Of a stretch of 18,800 nt of DNA, positions 1-9,800 are shown one piece after another. The first letter of the stretch is position 1; each line of letters begins with the position of its first letter. Under the pieces are notes generated by a model. The model saw only the letters and a program-made list of their open reading frames with translations, was not told where the DNA came from and made no database searches. A program made the translations under genes and the position numbers. Origin of the DNA: Thomasclavelia spiroformis (GTDB lineage: Bacteria > Bacillota_I > Bacilli_A > Erysipelotrichales > Coprobacillaceae); NCBI GenBank assembly GCA_018369555.1, contig JAGZCC010000043.1, forward strand, positions 1 to 18,800, in the 5' to 3' direction.

Positions 1-324
1 TTTATTTCCTGTTTCTAATGCTGCTGCAAATGCTGTCCATGTAGCTGGTGTATATTCTTTTTCAACTATATTTTCTACTTTTGCAATGAATGAACGTAAC
101 GCTGCTTTATCTCCTTTGATGAAGTCTAGCATTTGAATCGCTGTTGCTAAACGATCAAATGAAGCATCCACTGTTTCTTGATCTGCAGTAGCATTTTCTA
201 AGATTGCTTTTGCTTCTTCTAATGCTGCTTTTAGTTCATTTGCTACAGCTGGCACAACATTTTCTAATTCTTCTTCTGTTATATTGCTTGCTACATCTAC
301 TGCTATTTGTAATGCTGTTTTATT
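1..324 (-). repeat. FIVAR cassette copy 1 (GH3, incomplete)
   Basis: Starts NKTALQIAVDVA and is cut by the edge after about 108 codons. It is recognisably homologous to the other three copies (FDRLATAIQMLDFIKGDKAA) but the most divergent. Confidence 0.75.
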
Positions 325-3021
325 TACTGATGTTACTTCTGATTTTGTTGCAGCTAAGAATAATCCTAATCCTGCAGATTCAGTAAATTTACCAATTTCT
401 ACTTCCACTCCATTTTCAGCACCAATTTTCTTAAATTGTGTTGAATCCATAATTACATTTAATACATTACGAGTTGCTTTTTGTAAATCTCCTAATGGAA
501 GTGTTACTCCAGTTGCTTTTGCAATTGATTTTGATGATCCACCTGGCATAATCAAATCATTCCCTGCATGCATAGAGTTTACTGGTGTTGATTGTCCTCC
601 ACCCCAGTCTGTCATAATTAATCCATTGAATCCCCATTCTCCTCTAGGAATATCTGTACATAAATCATAATCATCAGCTGCTGGCATACTGTTATTTAAA
701 TTGTAAGATGTCATAATAGCCATTGGATTAGCAGTCTTAACTGCAATTTCAAATCCTTTTAAATAAATTTCACGTAAAGCACGTTCTGTAATTGTATTAT
801 TAACTGCATTACGATTATTTTCCTGATTATTACCTGCGTAATGTTTAATAGTTACACCAATACCTTCATTACTTTGAACACCTAATGTTGTTGAAGCGGC
901 AGTTACTCCTGCTACTAATGGATCTTCTGAATAATATTCAAAATTACGTCCACATAATGGATTTCTATGAATATTCATACCTGGTGCTAACCACATTGTT
1001 ACACCCATTTCAAGCATTTCTTCTCCAATAGCTTCACCAAATTGTTTTGCAACATCTTTATCCCAAGATTGTGCAATTAATGTTCCAATTGGGAAGGCTG
1101 TACAATATTGATAATAAGTTGTATCATTTTCTTTATAACTTTGTGTAATACGAATTCCTGCTGGACCATCTGCTAAAACAGTATTAGGAATTTTTCTACT
1201 TTCATAATATCTAGATGTTGTTTCGCCGGCAGCACCTTTTACACTATTTGCTTGAGCACCAACAATTGGTTCGCTTCCGCCACCCCATCCAAGTCCTTCA
1301 ACAATGTAAGACATTTCTTCAATAGAAAGACTTGCAAGTAATTCTTCCATTGTTACTGTTCCTTGATATACATCTAATAATGTTGGATTTTCTTTTGTTT
1401 TTTCTACTACTTGAATAGTTTCTTCATATGGTTCAATCAACTGACTTGGAGTTGTATTGCTACCGCTTGGAGCTTTTGTATAACGTGGATTAGCTTCTTG
1501 ATCCACTACTGTATAATCACTACCTTCATAAACATATGAAATTACACTTTCATCATCATATTCTGAAGCGTTATTTTCCACTTTAATTGCATTTGCATCA
1601 AGTTCAAATCTTTCAGCTTTTGCAATTTCTTCAGCTTCTCCTTCATATGTATATGGTGTAGCTCCTTCATTTGATAAAGTTTCAATTGCTTCATCTTGCA
1701 CCATTTGATTACTTAATTGTTCAGTAACTTTATTAGAATCTAAATTAATTACTGCTTCTACGCTTGTATTTCTTGAACTATTTCCAACTCTAACTACATA
1801 ATCTCCATTTTCCATTACATATGCAGCTAAATCTTGTGAATATGAAGACATTTCAGTTGTTGCATATGATAATGTTAATTCTTGTGATTCACCTGGAGCT
1901 AATGTATCTGTTTTTCCATATGTTGCTAATTCTTGATATGGTTTTTCAAGAGCCCCATCTGGTGCAGAGAAGTATACCTCTACTACTTCCTTTCCTGCAT
2001 ATTTTTCACCAACATTTGTTACTCTTACATCTACTGTTACATTTTCTTCATCTACAGTTACATCTTTAACATCTATATTAAAATCTGTATATGATAAACC
2101 ATAACCGAATTCATATGCAGGTGTTACATTGAATGTATCAAAATAACGATATCCTACATAAATATCATCTGTATACTCTTCTTGTGTAACATTTTCATCA
2201 TTTGCCCCAAAGCCTTCTGATGAAGAATAATCTTCATAATTTACTGCCCATGTATCTGTAAGCTTTCCTGATGGTGTAACTTCACCATTTAATACTTTTA
2301 CAACAGCGTCACCACCACGCATACCAGCTTGTGACATAAGTAATAAACTATCTAATCCTTCAATTTCATGGAAGAATTTAGTATCAATAATTCCACCAAC
2401 ATTCAATACAACAATTACGTTATCAAAGTTGGCTGCTACTTTTTTCAAATTTTCTTCTTCATTACTCCATAATTGATAATCACCTTCTGCGTTTAAACGG
2501 TCTGTAAATTCCCCTGAATTACGAGCAATTACATAAACTGCAGTAGTTGTTCCACCTTGTTTTGCTTCTTCAATTTGAGCATCACTAATAAGTGTATCTT
2601 CTACTTTAGGTGATCCCCATAGACCTCCTGATGATCCTCCAGTTTCTTTATCATAATAATCAGAAAATTCTTTTAACCAACTTTCAGATGTAATAGTATA
2701 TCCTGCATTTTTAAATCCATCCCATACTGTTGTTACACTACGTTGATTAACATCCCCAGATCCAGTACCACCTTTTACAGTTTTTGCAGCACCTCCACCA
2801 AACAATGCAACATTTCCACTTGATGCTATTGGAAGAACATTGTTGTTATTTTCTAATAAAACCATTCCTTGTGTCGCAAGGTTCATCGAAAGTTCAGCAT
2901 TTTTTTCTTCACGTGATGAAATACTACCATCAGTTGTTTTAGCAAATGCTGGAACCATACTTGTCATCGCAAGTGCAGCTGACATAGAAGTTGCAAGCAC
3001 TCGCTTATATGTTTTTTTCAT
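1..3021 (-). CDS. Secreted GH3 beta-glucosidase-like enzyme, permuted domain order, C-terminus cut by window edge
   Basis: The frame is open from ATG at 3021 to the left edge (1007 codons visible). An AGGAG SD lies just upstream. Residues 1-27 are a signal peptide. A GH3 C-terminal-type domain comes first (about 50-310, with KGGTGSGDVN near 84), then a fibronectin III-like domain (about 315-440). The GH3 N-terminal catalytic barrel follows (about 555-860), with GRNFEYYSEDP at 691-701, the KH pair at 726-727, and MTDWGG carrying the predicted nucleophile Asp805. This swapped order is known in some Ruminococcus and Butyrivibrio beta-glucosidases. From about residue 900 a FIVAR stalk begins, homologous to those of the GH89 and GH20 genes here, so a sorting signal is expected beyond the edge. 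The family hydrolyses terminal beta-linked sugars by a retaining mechanism. KHYAGNNQE resembles beta-glucosidases rather than NagZ. The exact substrate is unknown. Confidence 0.93.
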   Translation of the reverse strand, partial: MKKTYKRVLATSMSAALAMTSMVPAFAKTTDGSISSREEKNAELSMNLATQGMVLLENNNNVLPIASSGNVALFGGGAAKTVKGGTGSGDVNQRSVTTVWDGFKNAGYTITSESWLKEFSDYYDKETGGSSGGLWGSPKVEDTLISDAQIEEAKQGGTTTAVYVIARNSGEFTDRLNAEGDYQLWSNEEENLKKVAANFDNVIVVLNVGGIIDTKFFHEIEGLDSLLLMSQAGMRGGDAVVKVLNGEVTPSGKLTDTWAVNYEDYSSSEGFGANDENVTQEEYTDDIYVGYRYFDTFNVTPAYEFGYGLSYTDFNIDVKDVTVDEENVTVDVRVTNVGEKYAGKEVVEVYFSAPDGALEKPYQELATYGKTDTLAPGESQELTLSYATTEMSSYSQDLAAYVMENGDYVVRVGNSSRNTSVEAVINLDSNKVTEQLSNQMVQDEAIETLSNEGATPYTYEGEAEEIAKAERFELDANAIKVENNASEYDDESVISYVYEGSDYTVVDQEANPRYTKAPSGSNTTPSQLIEPYEETIQVVEKTKENPTLLDVYQGTVTMEELLASLSIEEMSYIVEGLGWGGGSEPIVGAQANSVKGAAGETTSRYYESRKIPNTVLADGPAGIRITQSYKENDTTYYQYCTAFPIGTLIAQSWDKDVAKQFGEAIGEEMLEMGVTMWLAPGMNIHRNPLCGRNFEYYSEDPLVAGVTAASTTLGVQSNEGIGVTIKHYAGNNQENNRNAVNNTITERALREIYLKGFEIAVKTANPMAIMTSYNLNNSMPAADDYDLCTDIPRGEWGFNGLIMTDWGGGQSTPVNSMHAGNDLIMPGGSSKSIAKATGVTLPLGDLQKATRNVLNVIMDSTQFKKIGAENGVEVEIGKFTESAGLGLFLAATKSEVTSVNKTALQIAVDVASNITEEELENVVPAVANELKAALEEAKAILENATADQETVDASFDRLATAIQMLDFIKGDKAALRSFIAKVENIVEKEYTPATWTAFAAALETGNK

Positions 3022-3068
3022 GCTTTCTCTCCTTTCACGATTAAGTTGCAAATAATTTCTAGCTAATG

Positions 3069-3097
3069 TTTAATAGAAAGCGCGCATTTCTATTAAA
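3069..3097 (-). repeat. Perfect 11-bp inverted repeat in the GH3 leader
   Basis: TTTAATAGAAA (3069-3079) and TTTCTATTAAA (3087-3097) are exact reverse complements around a GC-rich 7-nt centre (GCGCGCA). On the minus strand the first arm merges with the U-tract of the preceding hairpin. It may be a second RNA hairpin or an operator for a dimeric repressor. It does not fit a cre consensus. Confidence 0.55.
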
Positions 3098-3163
3098 AAA
3101 GGCATTAACAAATACTAATCCTACAAAGTCATAAACTTTCTAAGGTTGAGTATAGTTAATGCC
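3095..3163 (-). terminator. Terminator-like hairpin inside the GH3 leader (candidate attenuator)
   Basis: Read on the minus strand, GGCATTAAC (3163-3155) pairs perfectly with GTTAATGCC (3109-3101) and is followed at once by TTTTTT (3100-3095). Inside it, ATACT/AGTAT pair, then a CTTAGAAAG/CTTTGTAGG hairpin with a TTTATGA loop. The structure starts about 40 nt after the inferred transcription start and well before the GH3 start codon. It could therefore stop transcription unless an alternative fold or factor intervenes. An upstream AGTTAA could compete for TTAACT of the 5' arm. It could also be a small structured RNA or a protein-binding site. No known riboswitch class is recognised. Confidence 0.5.
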
Positions 3164-3209
3164 TACATTACTAGTTACACACTGTTTAACAACTTATTTA
3201 ACTGTCTAA

Positions 3210-3238
3210 ATTATAAAAAATATTTACCAAAATGTCAA
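3210..3238 (-). promoter_or_regulatory. Consensus sigma-A promoter for the GH3 gene
   Basis: On the minus strand TTGACA (3238-3233) is followed after exactly 17 nt by TATAAT (3215-3210), a perfect housekeeping consensus in both boxes. The inferred transcription start is near 3203, which leaves a leader of about 180 nt before the GH3 start codon. Such a strong core promoter ahead of a specialised hydrolase suggests that control acts through a repressor or within the leader. Confidence 0.8.
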
Positions 3239-3424
3239 TAGTATACGGTTACATTTTTAATTTAACTAAATTTGCAAACTAAAACTTAAATAAGATATTG
3301 TGTTTAATTACTTATTATAACTTTATGAATCACGTAATACATGATATTATTTTTACGAAAAACATCTATATCATTTATTGATATTTAAAAAAGTTTATAT
3401 GTGAAAGGAATAAAATAAGAAACA

Positions 3425-4252
3425 ATGAGAGAACGTATAGTTGTGCGTAAGCATGAAAGAATTAATTATTCAAAAAATACATTTTATACTTTACTTCATA
3501 CCCATCATGATAAAGACAATTATATCGATTATCATTGGCATAATAGCATCGAGATTACCTATGTTGTGAAAGGATTAAAAGTACAATGTATGGAAGATGA
3601 AAAAATTATTGCTCCAACTGGGACACTTTTATTAGTCAATTCAGGAGTAATTCACGATATAGATGTTAAAAATGGATTGGAAGGAATCGTTTTATTGATT
3701 GATCGCGATTATATAGATAGTATTTGTCCTAAATGTAAAGATCATGGTTTTAGTCTAAAAACAAATTTAGACGCTAGTAAAGAAATTATTGATTATTTAT
3801 TTAAATTAGTTACTGCTCATGAAAAAAACAACTTATTGGATGCACATATTATTGTTTTAAAAATTATTAAAATCTTAGCTGAGAAATTAATTGTTGATGG
3901 ATTTTATATTAAAGAAAAACATGATGATGAAAGTTATGAATTAGTTATTTCTATCATAAAATACATCAATCAACATTATCAGCAAAAAATAACATTAGAT
4001 AAACTAGCACTTATTACTAATTATAATAAATCATACTTATCAAATATTTTCAAAAAGAAAACTGGTATTACAATTTTTGAATATTTACGTAATGTTCGTT
4101 TAGAACATTGCTTATCAGATTTAAAATATAAAAATAATACCATTGTTGAAATTGCACTAAATAACGGATTTGCAAATATTCAAATATTTAATCGTATTTT
4201 TAAAGAAATATATAAAATTACCCCAAAACAATATCGAAAAAACAATATATAA
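3425..4252 (+). CDS. AraC-family transcriptional regulator
   Basis: A 275-residue cytoplasmic regulator of normal family length. The N-terminal half is a cupin-like sensor domain: HWHNSIEITYVVKG near residues 38-51 is the usual AraC_binding start. The C-terminal third (about 178-275) is the double helix-turn-helix domain, with ITLDKLALITNYNKSYLS and the second-helix stretch IVEIALNNGFANIQIFNRIFK ending in ITPKQYRK. The start at 3425 follows AAAGGA at an unusually long gap of about 15 nt, so initiation may be weak. The sensor carries a CPKC pair near residue 122, which is not typical. It lies divergent from the GH3 gene and 81 bp before the esterase in the same direction. By context it probably controls one or more neighbouring glycan-degradation genes in response to a sugar, but the ligand is unknown. 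Confidence 0.93.
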   Translation: MRERIVVRKHERINYSKNTFYTLLHTHHDKDNYIDYHWHNSIEITYVVKGLKVQCMEDEKIIAPTGTLLLVNSGVIHDIDVKNGLEGIVLLIDRDYIDSICPKCKDHGFSLKTNLDASKEIIDYLFKLVTAHEKNNLLDAHIIVLKIIKILAEKLIVDGFYIKEKHDDESYELVISIIKYINQHYQQKITLDKLALITNYNKSYLSNIFKKKTGITIFEYLRNVRLEHCLSDLKYKNNTIVEIALNNGFANIQIFNRIFKEIYKITPKQYRKNNI

Positions 4253-4333
4253 AAATTAATGAAGATTAAAACAAATATATAACAATAAATGAATATTCTC
4301 CTATGCTAAAGTAAACACGAAAAGGAGGTTATT

Positions 4334-5923
4334 ATGAAAAGAATTAAAAAATTTTTATTATCATTTATTTCTGCAATGTTAATTGCAACAATGTTTACAT
4401 CTAATCTTAATGCATTAGATATAAACAGTGAATTTATCCAAAATGTAAATACTGCAAATACATTTGGATATGTTAATTATGAAACGAATCAATTTGAAAC
4501 TTATAGTAATGTTGAAGGAAGTGCTGGAAATTATACAAGCATAGCTTCAAAAATTTACAAACCACTATCTGGAGATACATTAATTGTAGTATTTCATGGA
4601 AATGGTGAAGGTGGGGTTGATGGCATTTGTAATAACTATGCTCAACTAGCTGGTAATCGTTTAGCAGTTACATACACAACTGACGAGTTACAAAATGCTT
4701 TTAAAGGTGCATATGTATTAGCTTTCCAAGCACCTGATTATTGGTACAATGATTATACCCAACAAGCAAAAGCCATTATTGATCAAGCAGTTGATGAATT
4801 TAATATTAAAGAAGTGTTTATTTCTGGACTTTCAGCTGGTGGACTAATGTCTCAAAGAATGTTAGCTACGTATGGTAATTATTTTTCAGGTGCTTTAATT
4901 TCTTGTTCTGCAATTGCTAAAAATGACCAATATATCGAAGGTCTTGGTGGCGATTATAGTAATACTACTGAATATTTAGATGCTAATGATCCATATACTG
5001 ATGGAAAAACATTTAAAAAACCTAATGATTATGATCAATATTTAAATAATTATAATATTTGGCTAGAAAATATCGCAAAAAGTAACGTACCAATTTTTAT
5101 GGTTCATTGTTATAATGATCCAACTATTTATTATAAATGGACAGAATTAGCTTATAATACGATTAAAAATTATCGTGAAACAAACGGATTAGATGGTGAT
5201 GTATATTGTGGTTTAATTGAAAATGTTAGTTATCCTGATGAAACTTATAGTAGTGGACATTGGTCATGGATAAAAATGTTAAACGGAGATGTGTATGCAT
5301 CAACTGATACTGGATTAGATACAATCACTTGGTTTAAATCACTATCAACATCAACTAATACATATCAACCTAAATTAGTTAGTAATCAAGTATCTCAACC
5401 AGTAGATAAAGCCAATACATATACTTACAACTTAATTGCTACTGTAACAAATAGTGGAGAAAAAATAACTTCTATTGAAATTAATATGAATGGCAAAAAG
5501 GTCGATTCTACAAAATTAACACCAGAAATGTTTAAAATTACTGGATACAATACAGATGCTAGTGGTTTAGCAGTTGGTAATGTCACATCAGAAGGAATTT
5601 TTGGGACAGTGGATAACCCTATTAATATTGATGTTGAAAAAGTAAGTGTTAATGAACAAGGAAATATTGTTCTAGATCTTGCAACACAAAAAGGTGTACT
5701 AAATTATACTTCACTATCTCGTAATTTAACAACAAACATTAGATATGATATTGCTGATACAGTTTTACCATTTATTGACGAAAACAGTTCATCAACATCT
5801 AATAACATAGCAACATCTGTAAAAACAGGAGATTCAGTTAATACTGTATTGACTGGTAGTATTATGATTATTTCTTTAATAATTATAATTACAATTAACA
5901 AAAATAAAAAAATACTTAATTAA
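4334..5923 (+). CDS. Secreted, wall-anchored alpha/beta-hydrolase (esterase-like)
   Basis: A 529-residue secreted protein with a perfect AAAGGAGG SD (4321-4328). Residues 1-27 form a signal peptide. The hydrolase core (about 60-335) shows FHGNG at 87-91 (oxyanion-hole type), the nucleophile elbow GLSAG with Ser167, and candidate triad partners Asp262 (in HCYNDP) and His309 (in SGHWSW). Residues about 350-480 form a beta-rich domain resembling the Ig-like domain of EstA-type esterases. The C-terminus is SVKTGD (495-500), a hydrophobic helix, and a lysine-containing tail, a sortase signal like those of the hydrolases in this window. Such enzymes often remove acyl groups (acetyl, feruloyl) from glycans. 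By context it may de-esterify glycans before the GH enzymes act. Substrate and precise family are inferred, and a peptidase of the prolyl-oligopeptidase clan is the alternative. Confidence 0.88.
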   Translation: MKRIKKFLLSFISAMLIATMFTSNLNALDINSEFIQNVNTANTFGYVNYETNQFETYSNVEGSAGNYTSIASKIYKPLSGDTLIVVFHGNGEGGVDGICNNYAQLAGNRLAVTYTTDELQNAFKGAYVLAFQAPDYWYNDYTQQAKAIIDQAVDEFNIKEVFISGLSAGGLMSQRMLATYGNYFSGALISCSAIAKNDQYIEGLGGDYSNTTEYLDANDPYTDGKTFKKPNDYDQYLNNYNIWLENIAKSNVPIFMVHCYNDPTIYYKWTELAYNTIKNYRETNGLDGDVYCGLIENVSYPDETYSSGHWSWIKMLNGDVYASTDTGLDTITWFKSLSTSTNTYQPKLVSNQVSQPVDKANTYTYNLIATVTNSGEKITSIEINMNGKKVDSTKLTPEMFKITGYNTDASGLAVGNVTSEGIFGTVDNPINIDVEKVSVNEQGNIVLDLATQKGVLNYTSLSRNLTTNIRYDIADTVLPFIDENSSSTSNNIATSVKTGDSVNTVLTGSIMIISLIIIITINKNKKILN

Positions 5924-5954
5924 TATTTTAAACAACTATATAACTCATAACATC

Positions 5955-5982
5955 AGGTACTCTTTTGAGTACCTTTATAATA
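5955..5982 (+). terminator. Terminator after the esterase gene
   Basis: AGGTACTC (5955-5962), loop TTTT, GAGTACCT (5967-5974) form a perfect 8-bp stem 31 nt after the stop codon, followed by an AT-rich but weak U-tract (TTATAATA). It would end plus-strand transcription before the convergent GH89 gene. Confidence 0.7.
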
Positions 5983-6008
5983 TATTTGATGCATTTAGTA
6001 AATTTAAT

Positions 6009-6061
6009 TTAAAAGAGATTTCATGTTCTATTGCACATACAATAGTTTTTTGAAATCTCTT
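6009..6061 (-). terminator. Terminator of the GH89 gene
   Basis: The arms AAGAGATTTCA (6013-6023) and TGAAATCTCTT (6051-6061) pair over 11 bp, with an inner CTATTG/CAATAG pairing. On the minus strand a short T-run follows. The AGAGATTTC stem recurs in the terminators of the other two minus-strand genes whose 3' ends are visible. Confidence 0.8.
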
Positions 6062-6069
6062 ATTATTTA

Positions 6070-6840
6070 TTAATCTTCTTTTCTTGTTAATACTATATAT
6101 CCAGCTACAGTCAATAATGAAATTGTCACAAACATTCCTACAGAGCTTTCATCTCCTGTTTTAACACTTACTGTTGTATCACCATTATTTACTGGTGTAC
6201 TTACTGTGTTATCTGCTGGTGTATTTACATTAGCTTCTAAGCTATTGATTGCTTTTTCTAATGTAGCTTTAGCATTGTCTACATCTTTTTGAGTTGCATT
6301 TTTATTTGCTAATACGTTTTTAGCATTTGCTAAAGCATCATTTACAACTTGAACTGTTGCTTTACTATAGCTAGCTAGATTTAATCCTTCTACTTGATTA
6401 ATTAAATCTTCTAATAAGCTCTTATCTGGAATTAATCTTAAGTTCAAGAATGCTGTTACTAATTCACTGTATGCTGTATTTACTTCTTCTTGCATTGCAT
6501 TTTCATCGTTATATACATTATTTGCTACTATTAATGCATCATTAAATGGTGTCCAAGTAGCTTCTGTATATTTAGTTGAATCTAAGCCACTAACTTTATC
6601 AATAAATGCTTTTAATGCTGTTTTGTCACCTTTTACAAAGTCTAACATATGCATTGCACTTGCAAGTCGATCAAATGCATTATTTATTTCTTCTTGAGTT
6701 GCACTAGCATTGTTATAAACTGCATTAGCTTCATCTCTAGCAGCTTTAAATTCATCAGCTACTGCTTTTACTACATTTTCTAAATCTTCATCAGTAATTG
6801 CATTAGCTAAATCAAGTGCAATCTTTAATGCTGTTTTATC
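6070..6840 (-). repeat. FIVAR-plus-sorting-signal cassette copy 2 (GH89)
   Basis: Three FIVAR units, a TPVNNGDTT spacer and SVKTGD. 37 nt at 6484-6520 are identical to 12199-12235 in GH20, while 6408-6462 matches 17761-17815 in the rightmost gene at 53 of 55 positions. Confidence 0.85.
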
Positions 6841-9800
6841 TGTTATTTCATTACCATAGGCACGTAATTCTTTTACATGGAAACCTTCATTAGCTGAATT
6901 ATACAACCCTACCAATTTAATATAACGCGCAGTTATTTGATCAGCACTAAATTCATATGTATCACCAGTAACTAATGATGGTGCTTCTCCATATGTTTCT
7001 TTACGATTCGCTACTTTTTGCCATGTTTCATTATCTTTACTTACATATAGATCATAATCATAATAACGTTTACCATCATAATAATTAACAACATTCATAC
7101 GGTCAATTAAATAATCTTTTCCTAAATCAATGATGATATATGGTGTAACTTCACCATTCCAAGCAATACCATCCCAATATGTATCAACTATTCCATCATT
7201 TACATTTGTTGCATAACCACCAGCTGGAGCTCCAGGGCTATCAGGACGTTCTTGATTAGCAAAAACTTCTTTTTCTAATGCAATATTACCTACATTTTCT
7301 GGTACTTCAACATAAGTAGAACATTCATTAATTACTCTTTCTACAACTGTTTTTACATTTTCAGGCGAATTATCAGCATATCTTTGATAATTTTGTAAAT
7401 CCCAATCAGCATAGATCCAATCCATACATAAATCATGATAATTAACTAAATTAGTTTTAGCACTACCAAATTCTAATATTTCCTCACTTTGATCCAAATA
7501 TGCTTGCCATATAACTTTATAAATATCTTCAATCATTCCCTCATAATTACGATAAGCATAAGTACCTAAAGTTGTTGAATGAGCCCATACAGTAATTAAT
7601 GTTTTAGCATTTATAATCATTGAATCATAGGCAAAATCGTCACTATTAGTATCTTTTGCCCAATCAACAGCACGGCCTACCCATTCACCAATCAATAAAT
7701 CTTGTTGTGTTCCACATACTTCATTTAAAAGATCAATTGCATTTAAATATTGTTCTTTTAATGATTTAAAATTATCTATTTCTTTAGCATCATATGCCGT
7801 CTTTAAATCACCTAATCTTACAACAGCATAATTATTTACTACTTGTCGCATGATTTCAGTCAAATCATAACGATATGCTTCACTTGCAGATAATTTATCA
7901 TAATCTTTATACAATAATTCCAATGCTTCTTCTAATTCACTAGCAGTGTATGGTAAACCATATTGCACTAAACTAGGATCGCTTCTTGCAATAACATCAG
8001 TTGTTTTACCACTTCGACTATAAACAGTCTTCAATAAAATATCCCAAGCTTCTCGTGCGCTTTCAGAATAATCTCCATAACGCCTCAATACATATTCATC
8101 TAGCCAATCATCTAAATCAATAGTATCTGGTTGCCATGCCATATCTAAAAGCAATTCATATATCATTGGATTATCATAAGTTGCCTCTGAGATAAATCCA
8201 ATTCCTTTCATATGTTCAGCTTGAGTAGATGCTTTATTAATTCGATTAATAATTTCTTTTGGTCTTCCATCCATTGATGGATTACCACCATAATTTTCAA
8301 GCATACACCATACCCAACTTGTCGAATTAAACTCATCATTTTCTAATACTGTACCATTATATTCTGTTTTATCCCAGTATGAATCATACGCATCATTTAA
8401 TCCATTTAAATCTAAAATAATTACATGATCTTCACGATCATTACCCATTCCTTTTAACAAATCATTAGTTGGATTACTCCACCAAGCCTGAACCATCCAA
8501 ACGGCATCTTGATCATATTCCAAAAGCGAATTTAATACCTCCCTAGAAATAACATCATCCGTTAAATCAGACGGTCTTTTTCCACCTTCATGGAACGGAT
8601 CAACTGCATAATAATCACTTGTCTTACCAAATGCCCACTCTTGTGCTTCATAAAATAATTTTGCATATTGATCATAAAGTTCACCATCTGTTCTAATCAT
8701 ATCAGGACGTGGTACCCCACACCAATTTCCTTGTTCCAAAATTTCAACATCTTGATAATCCGTAAAATTGTTCGGTACCATTCCTGCATATCCTTGAAGA
8801 ACTGTCTGCATTCCTAAAGAATTTTTCCACCTTTGATTTTCACGTGCCATTTCCAAGCGTCCCTTTACCCATTCATCAGATACCGGTCCACCAATTACTT
8901 CCATATTATCCATAAATTGCCATGCATAATACGTTGGTCCCGCAAGCCAATCTTTAGCACTATCAAAATCATAACCAAAATTCATTAAAAATTTAATCCA
9001 AACAGCTTCTTGTCCTGCTAAATCTAAAACTACATTAACTCCATTTAACGCTAACCAATCATACTCTTTTTGAAACATCTTTGCATCAGCATATGAAAAA
9101 GTATAATTAAGGGTACAATAATTAAAACCATATCTAATTTCATAAGGTGTATATTGATAAATTGTCTTGTCTACCTTAATAAGTTTATCTGGCATCTTTG
9201 TTTGATTAGCTTGCTCAGAAATATTAACTTTACAATAATTTTTTAAATAATAATTTAAACCTGTTGCTAATGAAATACCATCATTTCCTGTAATTAAAAT
9301 TTTACCATCAGCATCACTAACAGTATAATAATCATACTGAGCGTATTCTTGTTTAGGATTTTTAGCTAATTTAAATGTAAACCAATCACGATATTTCTCA
9401 CCTAAGTTACGATCAATAATACCATATACATTTTCTATAGTTTCTGTTTCAGTAATTTCTGTAGCGTAACTTGTTTTATCATACGGTTCTATATCTAAAA
9501 TTTCATCAATTGTTCCTGTTCTTAATACTTCTTTATTTTTATCAGTTGCCTGACCATGAATTCTTACCTCAGACAATAATGAAGCACTCGTATCACTAAC
9601 ATATTCTAAATAAACGCGTACAATTCGATAAGTTGAATTATCTAATTTCGTTAAATCAATCTTATATCCATCAGCACCTATAACATCTTTACTACGTTCT
9701 TTATAAAGACGATCATAATTAGAACCATCAACACTACCATAAATACTAAAATAATAATAACGCCCTTCTTTTACCGGCACTTTAATAATTATTTCTGATA

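Noticed and set aside
284..670. Plus-strand ORF of 128 codons
   Set aside because: Lies wholly antisense to the GH3 catalytic domain, with no SD or family resemblance. It is a shadow of the AT-rich minus-strand gene.
1..3021. Frameshift or pseudogene in the GH3 gene
   Set aside because: Reading the minus strand in one frame gives uninterrupted family motifs from signal peptide to FIVAR. It is simply cut by the window edge.
2840..3055. Plus-strand ORF of 71 codons at the GH3 5' end
   Set aside because: Antisense to the GH3 signal peptide and leader. Composition is that of a reverse-strand shadow.
3069..3097. cre site at the GCGCGC palindrome
   Set aside because: At least four fixed positions of the cre consensus are violated in either register.
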